From: DATEOR01 sp963841425 | Lineage (GTDB): Bacteria; Actinomycetota; Thermoleophilia; Gaiellales; Gaiellaceae | Length of the DNA stretch: 64,000 nt | Reading direction: 5' to 3' | Assembly (NCBI GenBank): GCA_963841425.1 | Contig: CAWJCL010000001.1 | Coordinates: 682,001-746,000, forward strand | Shown here: positions 1-8,647 of the stretch, one piece after another | Layout of the letters: every line of letters starts with the position of its first letter | Numbering within the stretch: position 1 is the first letter of the stretch | Notes under the pieces: model-generated | The model's input: the letters and a program-made list of their open reading frames with translations, nothing else | Told to the model about the DNA's origin: nothing | The model's database searches: none | Translations under genes and position numbers: made by a program

Positions 1-8
1 GTTCCGCG

Positions 9-248
9 TCAAGCCTTGCGCCAGCGGCCGAATACGAGGCCGCCGAGCGTGAATCCGAGGCCGAACGTCCCGACGGCGAAGCTGCCGACTGCGAGGGATT
101 TCCGCCACGTCGACAGGCGCTGCCAGCGGCCGAGCGCCTCCTGCTCCTCGGCGGAGAGCGGCTCGCCCCGGCGCTTCTTGCGCCCGGCGGCCCCGGCCCG
201 AAGGCCGAGGTACATGTCGTCGAAGATCTCGGCGGGTTCGTCGACCAT
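9..248 (-). CDS. Small membrane protein, unknown function
   Basis: A 79-residue protein of unknown function. The first half is charged (a KKRR cluster near residue 25, then an SAEEQEAL segment). The C-terminal third is one hydrophobic Gly/Phe-rich stretch (about residues 50-74) ending in GRWRKA, so it looks like a single-pass tail-anchored protein with a cytoplasmic N-terminus. I chose the ATG at 248 because a TATAGT box ends 6 nt before it; the frame stays open far upstream, but only over the coding strand of the divergent phosphoesterase. I recognise no family. Confidence 0.6.
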   Translation of the reverse strand: MVDEPAEIFDDMYLGLRAGAAGRKKRRGEPLSAEEQEALGRWQRLSTWRKSLAVGSFAVGTFGLGFTLGGLVFGRWRKA

Positions 249-254
249 GACCAA

Positions 255-262
255 ACTATAGT
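255..262. promoter_or_regulatory. Symmetric -10 box shared by divergent genes
   Basis: The octamer ACTATAGT is its own reverse complement, so it offers a TATAGT -10 hexamer on each strand. It lies 6 nt before the ATG of the leftward small membrane protein and 11 nt before the ATG of the rightward phosphoesterase. Both transcripts would start at or a few bases before their start codon. No good -35 is visible. Confidence 0.45.
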
Positions 263-273
263 GTCCCCGCCCG

Positions 274-1086
274 ATGGCGCCTCTACGCGTCCTGCAGGTT
301 TCCGACCTCCATGCGGGCACGCGTGAGGAGCCCGAGGTGGAGAACGACCTGCGGGCGCTCGTCGCCGAGCTCGCCCCCGAGCTCGTCGTCGCGAGCGGCG
401 ATCTGACCCACCGCAACACCCCCGAGCAGCACGAGCGCGCCGCAGCGCTCTTGCGCTCCCTCGGCCCTCCCCTCCTCGTCATCCCCGGGAACCACGACAT
501 TCCCCGCTGGCCGCCGTGGCGGTTCTCGCGCACCTTCGACGAGTTCCTGCGGATCTGGCCCGAGACCGAGCCTGTGTACCGCTCCGAGCGGATCGTGGTC
601 TGCGGCCTGAACTCGGTGCGCCCGTGGAAGCAGCAGGGAGGCGCGCTGCGCCCGTCCCAGCTCGTCCACGTCGCGAAGACGTTCGCCGAGGCACATGACG
701 GGGCGCTCCGCATGGTTGCCCTCCACCACCATCTGCTCGGCGCGCCGTGGCGCACCGCGAAACGGACGATCGCCAACCGGTCGAGCGTGCTCGGCGCCCT
801 CGTGGACGCCGGCGCGGAGCTGATCGTCTCGGGCCACGTCCACCAGAGCGCGATCTCGGAGCGGCGCGAATTCGAGGTGGTCGAGGGCGATGTCCGGGGG
901 ACGACTGTCGTGACGACTCCCGGCCTCGGCCAGCCGCGCCCGAAGAGGCGCGGCGAGGCGCGCGGCCTTCATTTCTTCGAGGCCGACGAAGGCTCCGTGA
1001 CCGCGGTCACGTACTCGTGGACCGGGAGCGACTGGTGCCGGATCGCCGAGCGCCGCTTCCCCCGCGGCATCCGAGGGCTGGCATAG
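274..1086 (+). CDS. Metallophosphoesterase (calcineurin-like)
   Basis: A 270-residue cytosolic metallophosphoesterase; it has no signal peptide. The family motifs are in order: VSDLHAG near residue 9, ASGDLTHR near 47, PGNHDIP near 76, ALHHH near 152 and SGHVHQ near 190. These supply the Asp, His and Asn ligands of the two-metal centre, so a phosphodiesterase or phosphatase activity is expected. The substrate cannot be told from sequence. Length is normal for the cyclic-nucleotide phosphodiesterase-like branch. A second, dissimilar member lies at 54225-55019. Confidence 0.85.
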   Translation: MAPLRVLQVSDLHAGTREEPEVENDLRALVAELAPELVVASGDLTHRNTPEQHERAAALLRSLGPPLLVIPGNHDIPRWPPWRFSRTFDEFLRIWPETEPVYRSERIVVCGLNSVRPWKQQGGALRPSQLVHVAKTFAEAHDGALRMVALHHHLLGAPWRTAKRTIANRSSVLGALVDAGAELIVSGHVHQSAISERREFEVVEGDVRGTTVVTTPGLGQPRPKRRGEARGLHFFEADEGSVTAVTYSWTGSDWCRIAERRFPRGIRGLA

Positions 1087-1089
1087 GGT
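1084..1089 (+). promoter_or_regulatory. Putative -10 box for the 1100 lipoprotein
   Basis: TAGGGT lies 10 nt before the ATG at 1100, inside the stop region of the phosphoesterase gene. It fits the TANNNT pattern seen before many first genes here. No -35 is evident. Confidence 0.25.
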
Positions 1090-1099
1090 TCGGGGCCAA

Positions 1100-1450
1100 A
1101 TGGCAGGCGGGATAGGCCATCGCCGCATGGCGGGCAAGGCATGTGCGCTGGCGACGGCTCTCGTGGCGGCGACGGTGGCGTTCTCAGGTTGCGGTGGCAG
1201 CGAGCCGACGAGCTTCACGCCCGAGGTACAGGAGAACTTCGTCAATGCCTGTGTCGACTCCGCGACGACGGGGACGGCTCCCGCGGCCGAGTCCGACGCC
1301 GAGCGGATCTGCGGCTGCATGTACGACGAGCTCAAGGCGCGCATGACGTTCGACGAGTTCAAGGCCGCCGACGATTCGCTCCGCCAGGGCGATCAGATGT
1401 CGGCCCAGCTCGCCTCGACTCTTCAGGAAGCAGCAGCCGCGTGCGCCTAG
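1100..1450 (+). CDS. Small lipoprotein, unknown function
   Basis: A 116-residue predicted lipoprotein. The hydrophobic segment (about residues 14-28) ends in the lipobox AFSGC, so the mature protein would be lipidated at Cys31 and face outward. The mature part has two more cysteines close together (an ICGCMYDEL motif) and a helical C-terminus, hinting at a small disulfide-stabilised helical domain. A second ATG at 1127 would give a more conventional signal peptide. I kept 1100 because of the -10-like box 10 nt upstream. Function unknown. Confidence 0.65.
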   Translation: MAGGIGHRRMAGKACALATALVAATVAFSGCGGSEPTSFTPEVQENFVNACVDSATTGTAPAAESDAERICGCMYDELKARMTFDEFKAADDSLRQGDQMSAQLASTLQEAAAACA

Positions 1451-1607
1451 CCCCTCTGGGCGGCGGTCTCGTCCGGGCAAAACCCGGCCTTTGCCCGCCT
1501 GGCGACGCTCGCGGCAGGGGCCTGCGCTCGCAGTCCCTCGCCGTACCGCCGTCGTACTGTCTCGGACCTGCTCACTTGCCTCCTTTCCGAGCCTCGCCCC
1601 AGAGCGG

Positions 1608-2672
1608 CTAGGCCGGCGAGCCTTGGCGCGCGAAGCGGGGCAGCTCGGAGCTCAGCTGCTTGATCGACGGGAGCAGGATGAGCGCAGGCAGGAGCGGCAG
1701 CCAGAACGTGAAGAAGCGGTAGACGAGGGCCGCGAGGAGAGCCGGCGCAAGCGGAACGCCGACAGCGTGCAGGCTGAACGCGAGCGCCGCCTCGATCCCT
1801 CCCGACCCACCGCCCGGAAGCGGGAGCGCGGTTGCCACGTAGCCGGTCGCGAAGGCGAGGACGAGCGCCGCGAGCACGATGCCCGACTCCGTGAACGCGC
1901 GCAGGGCCGCATACAGGGTCAGCAGGTGGCCGAACCAGTAGACGGCGAAGCCGAGGATCGCCGACGGATGCCTGCGTGGGTCGAGGACGAGGTGGCGGAC
2001 GACGACCACACCGCCGATGCCGTCCGCGATGCCCTTCCTGAGCGACGTCCACGCGAACGCCTTCCTCCCCTCGCCCCTCCTCACCACCTCGGCTCGACTG
2101 AGCCTCTCGGCACGCTTGGGTGAGCTGACGAACGCGGCGAGGACGACGCAGACGGGCACGACGATGAGCCATCCGAGCGTCATTCCGAGCGGCGCGCCCG
2201 AGCCGCGCCCCGCGAGAACGAACATCGACGCGACGGCGGCGAAGGTGCCGAGGAGCGCCCATTCCAGCGTGTTGAAGCCGAGGACGCGGCGCGCCGAGTC
2301 GTGCGTGCTCGCGCCGGCGCGGCGGAGCGCCCAGAAATCGACCGCGAGCCCGCCCGCGGCCGAGCCGAGGACGTTGGCGCCGAAGCCGATTCCGACGATC
2401 CGGAAGACCGTCCCGAGTGGCAGGTTGGGGCCGCCGTGCATCCGGGCGATCTCGCGGTAGCCGGCGATGTAGCCGGCGTACGCGCAGACGAGGCCGGCGA
2501 GGCAGATCGGGAACCACTGGCGGTTCGCCTCCTCGAGCGCCTCGAGGATCTCGTCGAAGTCCGCGACCTTCCCGATGAGGCTGGACGCGCCCACGACGAG
2601 GATGACCGCGACGACGATCGTGATCAGCGCGCGCTTGGCGTCGATCCCCAGGATGTTGTCGCGCTGCGCCAA
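1608..2672 (-). CDS. UPF0104/YbhN-type integral membrane protein
   Basis: A 354-residue polytopic membrane protein of the lysylphosphatidylglycerol synthase transmembrane (UPF0104, YbhN) type, with about eight hydrophobic segments. Near residue 290 it has the family's glycine-rich signature PLPGGGSGGIEAAL. Relatives include flippase-like domains and uncharacterised membrane proteins; no soluble synthase domain is attached, so aminoacyl-lipid synthesis is not implied. No ATG or GTG is available after the uvrB stop. The TTG at 2672, 31 nt downstream of uvrB, gives a normal length. It is probably co-transcribed with uvrB. Confidence 0.75.
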   Translation of the reverse strand: MAQRDNILGIDAKRALITIVVAVILVVGASSLIGKVADFDEILEALEEANRQWFPICLAGLVCAYAGYIAGYREIARMHGGPNLPLGTVFRIVGIGFGANVLGSAAGGLAVDFWALRRAGASTHDSARRVLGFNTLEWALLGTFAAVASMFVLAGRGSGAPLGMTLGWLIVVPVCVVLAAFVSSPKRAERLSRAEVVRRGEGRKAFAWTSLRKGIADGIGGVVVVRHLVLDPRRHPSAILGFAVYWFGHLLTLYAALRAFTESGIVLAALVLAFATGYVATALPLPGGGSGGIEAALAFSLHAVGVPLAPALLAALVYRFFTFWLPLLPALILLPSIKQLSSELPRFARQGSPA

Positions 2673-2703
2673 GTCGCCTGCAGCCTGCCGTTCGAGTCGG
2701 CTG

Positions 2704-4710
2704 CTAGGCCGCGGGCTCGGGGGTCGCGGCCTGGAGCTCCCGTCGGAGCTCCTTGATCTCGTCGCGGAGCTTGGCTGCGTATTCGAAGCGGAGCTCCTCC
2801 GCAGCCGCGAACATCTCCTCCTCGAGAGTGACGACGAGCTTCTCGATCTCACCCGGCTGCATGCCCTCGACCTTGCGGCCGCGGCGCCGGCGGGCGGGCA
2901 CCGTCGGCGACTCGAGCGCCAGGAACTCAGCGATGTCGGAGACGCCCTTGACGATCGACTCCGGGGTGATCCCGTGCTCCTCGTTGTAGCGAAGCTGGAT
3001 CTCGCGCCTGCGGTTGGTCTCGTCGAGAGCGCCCTTGATCGCCTCGGTCATCTTGTCCGCGTACATGACCACCTTGCCGTTGACGTTTCGCGCCGCGCGG
3101 CCGATCGTCTGGATCAGCGCGGTCTGCCCGCGGAGGAAGCCCTCCTTGTCGGCGTCGAGGATGGCGACGAGCGAGACCTCGGGCAGGTCGAGGCCCTCGC
3201 GCAGGAGGTTCACGCCGACGAGGACGTCGTATTCGCCGAGCCGGAGCTCGCGGATGATCTGGATCCGCTCGAGCGTGTCGATCTCGGAATGGAGATACCG
3301 CGCCTTCACGGCCGACTCGAGCAGGTAGTCGGTGAGATCCTCGGCCATCTTCTTCGTCAGCGTCGTGACGAGAACGCGCTCGCCCGCCTCCTCGCGCCTG
3401 CGGATCTCGTTGAGCAGGTCGTCGATCTGGTTCTTCGTCGTCCGGAGCTCGACCTCCGGGTCGACGATCCCGGTAGGGCGGATGATCTGCTCGGCGATGT
3501 TCGTCGAGTTGCGCAGCTCGAACGGCCCCGGGGTCGCCGAGACGAAAAGGAGCTGCGGCACGCGTTCGAGGAACTCGTCGAAGCGAAGCGGCCGGTTGTC
3601 GAGCGCCGACGGGAGCCGGAAGCCGAAGTCGACCAGCGTCTCCTTGCGCGAGCGGTCGCCCTCGTACATGCCGCCGATCTGCGGCACGGTCTGGTGCGAC
3701 TCGTCCACCATGACCACGAAGTCGCCGCGGAAGTAGTCGAGGAGGGTGTTCGGGGCGGTTCCCGGCGCGCGGCCGTCGAGAATCCGCGAGTAGTTCTCGA
3801 TCCCGTTGCAGTAGCCAAGCTCCTGCAGCATCTCGAGGTCGTACTCGGTGCGCTGCCGGATCCGGTGTGCCTCGAGCAGCTTCCCCTCGGACTCGAAGAG
3901 CTTGACCTGCTGCTCGAGCTCGTGGCGGATCTGGCCCACGGACCGCTCGATCGTGTCCTTCGAGGTGACGTACTGCGTGGCCGGGAAGATGGCCAGGTGC
4001 TCGAGGCGGGCGTAGATCTCGCCCGAGAGCGGGTCGAAATGGGTGATCTGCTCGACCTCGTCCCCGAAGAGCGAGATGCGATAGGCGGACTCCATGTGCG
4101 CCGGCTGCACCTCGACGACGTCGCCCCGTACCCGGAAGCGCCCGCGCCCGAGGAAGGAGTCGTTGCGCGAGTACTGGATGTCGACGAGCTTCCGCAGCAT
4201 GACGTCGCGGTCGATGTCCATGCCGACGCCGACGACGACGGTCTTGTCCTCGTACTCGATCGGCGAGCCGATGCCGTAGATGCACGAGACCGACGCGACG
4301 ATGACGACATCCTTCCGGGCGAGCAGTGCCGCGGTGGCCGCGTGGCGCAGCCGGTCGATGTCGTCGTTGATGGACGCGTCCTTCTCGATGTAGAGGTCGG
4401 CCTGGGGCACGTAGGCCTCGGGCTGGTAGTAGTCGTAGTAGGAGACGAAGTACTCGACGGCGTTCCCGGGCAGGAACTCCCGGAACTCGTTGCAGAGCTG
4501 CGCGGCGAGCGTCTTGTTGTGCGCGATCACGAGCGTCGGCTTCTGCACCTGCTCGATGATCCAGGCCATCGTGGCGGTCTTGCCGGTGCCGGTCGCTCCG
4601 AGCAGGGTCTGATAGCCGTCCCCCGCCTTCAGGCTCCCGGTGAGCGACTCGATCGCGCGCGGCTGGTCGCCGGTCGGCGTGTACGCCTCGGATACGTGGA
4701 ACTGGGACAT
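2704..4710 (-). CDS. uvrB: Excinuclease ABC subunit B
   Basis: UvrB is the damage-verifying helicase-like subunit of nucleotide excision repair; it receives DNA from UvrA and then recruits UvrC. Walker A GATGTGKT is at about residues 38-45, the damage-probing beta-hairpin YYDYYQPEAYVP near 91, and helicase motifs DESHQ and QTIGRAARN follow. The C-terminus carries a UVR domain (FEYAAKLRDEI) that binds UvrC. The length of 668 residues is normal. I preferred the ATG at 4710 to the one at 4719: the MSQFHVSEAY N-terminus matches the usual family start, and a TACGAT box 7 nt upstream overlaps the earlier ATG. Confidence 0.97.
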   Translation of the reverse strand: MSQFHVSEAYTPTGDQPRAIESLTGSLKAGDGYQTLLGATGTGKTATMAWIIEQVQKPTLVIAHNKTLAAQLCNEFREFLPGNAVEYFVSYYDYYQPEAYVPQADLYIEKDASINDDIDRLRHAATAALLARKDVVIVASVSCIYGIGSPIEYEDKTVVVGVGMDIDRDVMLRKLVDIQYSRNDSFLGRGRFRVRGDVVEVQPAHMESAYRISLFGDEVEQITHFDPLSGEIYARLEHLAIFPATQYVTSKDTIERSVGQIRHELEQQVKLFESEGKLLEAHRIRQRTEYDLEMLQELGYCNGIENYSRILDGRAPGTAPNTLLDYFRGDFVVMVDESHQTVPQIGGMYEGDRSRKETLVDFGFRLPSALDNRPLRFDEFLERVPQLLFVSATPGPFELRNSTNIAEQIIRPTGIVDPEVELRTTKNQIDDLLNEIRRREEAGERVLVTTLTKKMAEDLTDYLLESAVKARYLHSEIDTLERIQIIRELRLGEYDVLVGVNLLREGLDLPEVSLVAILDADKEGFLRGQTALIQTIGRAARNVNGKVVMYADKMTEAIKGALDETNRRREIQLRYNEEHGITPESIVKGVSDIAEFLALESPTVPARRRRGRKVEGMQPGEIEKLVVTLEEEMFAAAEELRFEYAAKLRDEIKELRRELQAATPEPAA

Positions 4711-4717
4711 CACGGTC

Positions 4718-4723
4718 ATCGTA
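4718..4723 (-). promoter_or_regulatory. Putative -10 box for uvrB
   Basis: TACGAT on the minus strand sits 7 nt before the ATG at 4710. If used, the mRNA would be leaderless. No LexA-like (Cheo or SOS) box was recognised next to it. Confidence 0.3.
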
Positions 4724-4779
4724 GCCGTGCGCCCCCACCACCCTTGAACCCGTCCGAAAGAAGAATCATCGTGGTCGGG

Positions 4780-6192
4780 ATGCGGCGCCTGTCAATGGTT
4801 GTGTCGCTGGGGACCTTGGTCGCGGCGATCGTCGCGCCGACGATCATGGCGCAGCCGCCGAACGTTCTCGTCATCGTCACCGACGACCAGCGCGCGGCGG
4901 ACACGCTGGCGGTGATGCCGAAGACGCGCCGCTACTTCCAGCGACAGGGGGTCGAGTATCCGAACGGATTCGCCGTGACTCCGCTCTGCTGTCCGTCACG
5001 CTCGACGATCTTGACCGGCCGCTACGCCCACAACACCGGGGTTCACTCGAATGACTCCCCGGACGCGCTCGACTTAACGACCTTGTTCCCGCGACTTCTC
5101 CAGGAGGCCGGCTACCAGACCGCGCTCGTGGGGAAGTTCCTCAACAGCTGGCCCGTGACGGACACGCCCCCGTACTTCGATCGGTCGGCACTCGGCGGGA
5201 CGCCATACCGGGAGCCCACGTTCAACCTCGACGGGACGATCCAGACCGTCGACGGTTATTCGACCACTCGCATGGGCAGATACTCGGTTCGGTTCCTGCG
5301 GCACTTCGAGGCGGACGACGCCGCCCCCTGGTTGCTCTACGTCGCGCCGCACGCTCCTCACAATCCATGGACCCCCGAGGCGCGCTACAGAAGGGCCCCG
5401 CTTCAGCGGTGGCGCGGGAACCCGGCGGTGTTCGAGCGAGACCGCTCGGACAAGCCGCCGTTCTTCCAGGACGTCGACTTTTCGGTGGCGGACGGGCGCA
5501 AGGTGAGGAGGCGGCAACTGCGGACCCTGATGTCCGTCGACGACATGGTCGGAACGATCTTCTCCGAGCTCGGGAAGCTCCGAGAGCGCGGCAGGACACT
5601 TGCGTTCTTCCTGTCCGACAACGGCTACGTCTGGGCGGATCATCACCTCGGCGGCGACCGAGGAACGGGCGGCCAGAAGCGGCTCCCCTACACGCCCTCG
5701 GTGCGGGTGCCCTTCTTCGTCCGCTGGCCCGGGCACCTGCCGGCGGAGTCCGAGGACACGCGCCTCACCGGTACTCCTGACATTGCGCCGACGGTGCTGG
5801 CTGCGGCCGGAGTGTCTCCCGACCCGGGCAAGCCCCCACTCGACGGGCGCTCGCTGCTTGACCCGGACGCGCGTGACCGTATCCTCTTCGAGTACTGGCG
5901 CGAGCGCCCTGCGGCCCGGATTCCGACCTGGGCTTCGATTCGCACGCCCAAGTACCAGTACGTCGAGTACTACGGCGACGACGACACGACGCCGACCTTC
6001 CTCGAGTACTACGACCTGGTGCACGACCCGTGGCAGCTCCGAAACCTCCTCGGCGACGGCGTCGCGAGCAACGATCCCGACGTGACCGGGCTCTCGGCCA
6101 TGCTGGCGCAAGAACGCGTGTGCGAAGGGACACGGGACAGGCCCAGCGCCCTGCCCCTGAGCCTTCAGTCGAGCCCGAGCTCGTCCGCGTAG
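4780..6192 (+). CDS. Exported type I sulfatase
   Basis: A 470-residue sulfatase that hydrolyses sulfate esters outside the membrane. The signal peptide is about residues 1-24 (hydrophobic, ending TIMAQ). TDDQ at 34-37 supplies metal ligands. The activation motif C-x-P-x-R is C70-C71-P72-S73-R74 followed by STILTG, so Cys70 should be oxidised to formylglycine by a maturase. None is encoded here. KLPYTPSVRVPF-type and GTPDIAPT segments of the alkaline phosphatase fold follow. A GTG at 4771 with GAAAGAAG upstream is an alternative start. The C-terminus overlaps the convergent transglycosylase gene by 28 nt. The substrate is unknown. Confidence 0.9.
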   Translation: MRRLSMVVSLGTLVAAIVAPTIMAQPPNVLVIVTDDQRAADTLAVMPKTRRYFQRQGVEYPNGFAVTPLCCPSRSTILTGRYAHNTGVHSNDSPDALDLTTLFPRLLQEAGYQTALVGKFLNSWPVTDTPPYFDRSALGGTPYREPTFNLDGTIQTVDGYSTTRMGRYSVRFLRHFEADDAAPWLLYVAPHAPHNPWTPEARYRRAPLQRWRGNPAVFERDRSDKPPFFQDVDFSVADGRKVRRRQLRTLMSVDDMVGTIFSELGKLRERGRTLAFFLSDNGYVWADHHLGGDRGTGGQKRLPYTPSVRVPFFVRWPGHLPAESEDTRLTGTPDIAPTVLAAAGVSPDPGKPPLDGRSLLDPDARDRILFEYWRERPAARIPTWASIRTPKYQYVEYYGDDDTTPTFLEYYDLVHDPWQLRNLLGDGVASNDPDVTGLSAMLAQERVCEGTRDRPSALPLSLQSSPSSSA

Positions 6193-6710
6193 GTCTCCGC
6201 GTAGACGTCGCGAGCGTGCAGGACCTCGTCCACGTACTGGCGCGTCTCGGGGAAGGCGATTCCCTCGCCGTCTGCAAGCCACTCGTCCACGTTCGCCTGC
6301 CCCGCGTTGTAGGCGGCAAGCGCGAGCCTCACGTCTCCGTACTTGTTCAGCAGGCGCCGGAGGTAAAACGCGCCGTAGCGGACGTTGATCTCGGGATCCC
6401 AGAGGTCGGAGACCTCGAACTGCGACCCGCCCGTGTGGAGCGCGATGCCCTTCGCGGTGTCCGGCAGGAGCTGCATGAGGCCAATCGCACCCGACGATGA
6501 CTTCGCGTTGGCGTCGAACCTGCTCTCCCGGTAGATGACCGCGGCCAGAAGCGCCGGGTCGAGCTCGTAGTTCTCGGCGTGGCCGGTGACGATGTGCTCG
6601 TACTCCAAGGGGTAGCGCAGGCGGACGTACCAGTCGGGCTCGGACTGGATGTAGGCGAACGCTCCTCCCGCCGCGGCGAGAAGGAAGAAAACGGCTACGA
6701 GCACCCTCAT
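6165..6710 (-). CDS. Lytic transglycosylase (SLT fold)
   Basis: A 181-residue membrane-anchored or exported murein lytic transglycosylase of family GH23. A hydrophobic N-terminal segment (residues 1-20) is followed by the catalytic-glutamate motif IYRESRFD, then SSSGAIGLMQLLP and the AYNAGQ motif. It cleaves the MurNAc-GlcNAc bond to 1,6-anhydro products. The start ATG overlaps the coaE stop (ATGA), so the two are co-transcribed. It is short, the catalytic domain only. Confidence 0.9.
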   Translation of the reverse strand: MRVLVAVFFLLAAAGGAFAYIQSEPDWYVRLRYPLEYEHIVTGHAENYELDPALLAAVIYRESRFDANAKSSSGAIGLMQLLPDTAKGIALHTGGSQFEVSDLWDPEINVRYGAFYLRRLLNKYGDVRLALAAYNAGQANVDEWLADGEGIAFPETRQYVDEVLHARDVYAETYADELGLD

Positions 6711-7354
6711 CGTGCTTCGGAGCTCAGTCTGCCGACGACGTCGGCCACGAACGCGTCGAGGTCCTCCAGGGAACCGTCGTTGACGAAGGAGAAATCGGCG
6801 CGCGCGAGCTTGTCCTCGTCGGAGAGGAGGCGCTCCTCGCGGTCCTGCATCGGCCTGAACTGGCGCGAGATGCGCACCTCGGGCGAGGCAGTGACGACCA
6901 CGACCGCGTCGAAGCGCTCCTCGCCCCCGACCTCGTAGAGGAGCGGCACCTCGGTGACGCAGACAGCCGGCGGGTCGGGCAGCTCGGCGAGCTTCTCGCG
7001 CCAGCGGAGGTAGGTCGCGACGACGCGCGGGTGCAGGAGCGCCTCGAGCCACTGGAGCTCCCGGCGGTCCGTGAAGACGATCCGCGCCACCCCTTCCCGG
7101 TCGACGGCTCCGTCTGGACCCAGAAGCGAGTCTCCCCACCGCTCGCGAACGGCGCTCTGTACCTCCGGATCGGAGCGCAGAAGCTCGTGGACGATCTCGT
7201 CACTCGAGATCACCGCCGCTCCGTGACGGGCGAAAGCCTTCAGCGCCTCCGACTTGCCGACCCCGATCCCTCCCGTGACGGCAACCGCCGCGGGCCCGCG
7301 GTTAGTCGCGACTTTGCTCGTCCGGCTCGGCTTCGGGGACAGCCTCAGCCTCAT
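6707..7354 (-). CDS. coaE: Dephospho-CoA kinase
   Basis: CoaE phosphorylates the 3'-hydroxyl of dephospho-CoA with ATP, the last step of coenzyme A synthesis. The P-loop GGIGVGKS lies near residues 27-34 and the SSDEIVHEL, FTDRREL and EVPLLYE motifs follow in family order. The only in-frame ATG that precedes the P-loop is at 7354, overlapping the end of rpsA by 53 nt and giving 215 residues, slightly longer than usual. Translation is likely coupled to rpsA. Confidence 0.92.
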   Translation of the reverse strand: MRLRLSPKPSRTSKVATNRGPAAVAVTGGIGVGKSEALKAFARHGAAVISSDEIVHELLRSDPEVQSAVRERWGDSLLGPDGAVDREGVARIVFTDRRELQWLEALLHPRVVATYLRWREKLAELPDPPAVCVTEVPLLYEVGGEERFDAVVVVTASPEVRISRQFRPMQDREERLLSDEDKLARADFSFVNDGSLEDLDAFVADVVGRLSSEAR

Positions 7355-8618
7355 GGGCCTCGGGCTCCGCGCTTGCCTCGGGCTCCTCGGGCTCGGCGGA
7401 ATCCTCCGCGCTCGCCTCGAGCTCGGGCGCCTCCTCGGCCTCCTCCAAGAAGACCTCCTCGGAGAGGCCGAGCGCGGGTGCCGCGCCCTCGACGTCGCCG
7501 TCGACGCGCTTGAGCGACAGGGACAGCCGGCGCCGCTCCGCGTCCATCTCGATGATCCGGGCCTTGACCGACGCGCCCTGCGTGACGACCTCGCGGGGGT
7601 TCTCGACATGGTGTTCCGCGAGCTCGGAGATGTGGACGAGACCCTCCACGCCCGGGACGACCTCGATGAACGCGCCGAAGGTGACGACCTTCGTGACGCG
7701 GCCCTCGACCACGTCCCCCTGGTCGTAGGTGTCGATCACCTGCTGCCAGGGGTCCGACTGGGTCTGCTTCAACCCGAGCGAGATGCGCTGGCGCTCGCGG
7801 TCGATGTCGAGCACCTTGACCTGCACCTCCTGCCCGATCTCGAGCAGCTCGGACGGATGGTTGACGTGGCTCCAGGAGAGCTCCGAGATGTGGATCAGGC
7901 CGTCGATCCCCTCGAGGTCGACGAACGCGCCGAAGTCGACGATGTTCGAGATCGTGCCCGTGACGATGTCGCCGGGGGAGAGCCGGTCGAGGATCGCCTG
8001 GCGCATCTCCTTGCGCTCCTCCTCCAGCACGGCACGCCGCGAGAGGACGACGTTGTTGCGGCTGCGGTTGAGCTCGATCACCTTGCAGCGCAGCGTTTGG
8101 GCCATGAACTCGTCGAGATCCTGGACGCGCCGGATGTCCACGAGCGATGCAGGCAGGAAGCCGCGCACGCCGAGGTCGAGGATGAGGCCGCCCTTGACGA
8201 CCTCGATCACCGTGCCCTCGACAGGCTCGCCGCTCTCGGCCGCCTCCTCGATGCGCTTCCACGCCATCTCGAAGCGGGCGCGCTTCTTCGAGAGGATCAG
8301 CCGGCCCTCGGTGTCCTCCTTCGTCATGACGAGCGCGTCGATCTCGTCGCCGAGCTGCACCTCGTCGGCCGGGTTGACCGACCGGCGAATGGAGAGCTCC
8401 GAGACAGGGATGACCCCCTCGGACTTGTAGCCGATGTCGATCAGGACCTCGTCCTTGTCGACGCGAACGACCTTCCCGCGCACGACCTCGCCCTCGTTGA
8501 TGATGGGGAAGGTCGAGTCGTAATCCGGGATCAGCTCGCCGTCCGGACCTTGAGTCCAGACGTCGTCGTCAGACCTTTGCTGGTTTGCTTCCTCGGTGAC
8601 GGTCTCGTTCTGAACCAT
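7302..8618 (-). CDS. rpsA: 30S ribosomal protein S1
   Basis: A 438-residue S1 protein with four S1 (OB-fold) RNA-binding repeats at about residues 32-105, 118-188, 203-273 and 288-360. Typical motifs such as GAFVDLEGIDGLIHISEL and GAFIEVVPGVEGLVHISEL are present. S1 brings mRNA to the 30S subunit. The four-domain form and the long acidic Glu/Ala/Pro tail (about 375-438) are actinobacterial in style. The start at 8618 was chosen because a TATAAT box lies 12 nt upstream. It leads an rpsA-coaE-transglycosylase operon. Confidence 0.96.
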   Translation of the reverse strand: MVQNETVTEEANQQRSDDDVWTQGPDGELIPDYDSTFPIINEGEVVRGKVVRVDKDEVLIDIGYKSEGVIPVSELSIRRSVNPADEVQLGDEIDALVMTKEDTEGRLILSKKRARFEMAWKRIEEAAESGEPVEGTVIEVVKGGLILDLGVRGFLPASLVDIRRVQDLDEFMAQTLRCKVIELNRSRNNVVLSRRAVLEEERKEMRQAILDRLSPGDIVTGTISNIVDFGAFVDLEGIDGLIHISELSWSHVNHPSELLEIGQEVQVKVLDIDRERQRISLGLKQTQSDPWQQVIDTYDQGDVVEGRVTKVVTFGAFIEVVPGVEGLVHISELAEHHVENPREVVTQGASVKARIIEMDAERRRLSLSLKRVDGDVEGAAPALGLSEEVFLEEAEEAPELEASAEDSAEPEEPEASAEPEAHEAEAVPEAEPDEQSRD

Positions 8619-8630
8619 GGGAAAGCGCGC

Positions 8631-8636
8631 ATTATA
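8631..8636 (-). promoter_or_regulatory. -10 box of rpsA
   Basis: A perfect TATAAT on the minus strand, 12 nt before the rpsA ATG; the leader would be about 5 nt. On the plus strand the same bases give TATAGC 9 nt before the TTG of the gene at 8648, so the element may fire both ways. No consensus -35 is seen. Confidence 0.5.
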
Positions 8637-8647
8637 GCTGCCATATC

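Noticed and set aside
1473..1496. Inverted repeats (CCGGG/CCCGG and GGGCAAA/TTTGCCC) after the 1100 lipoprotein gene
   Set aside because: Two short mutually exclusive stems and no T-run; too weak to call a terminator.
2575..4779. Very long open frame on the plus strand running through uvrB into the sulfatase gene
   Set aside because: It is the antisense frame of uvrB kept open by high GC content. Only the part from 4780 has sulfatase motifs and a signal peptide.
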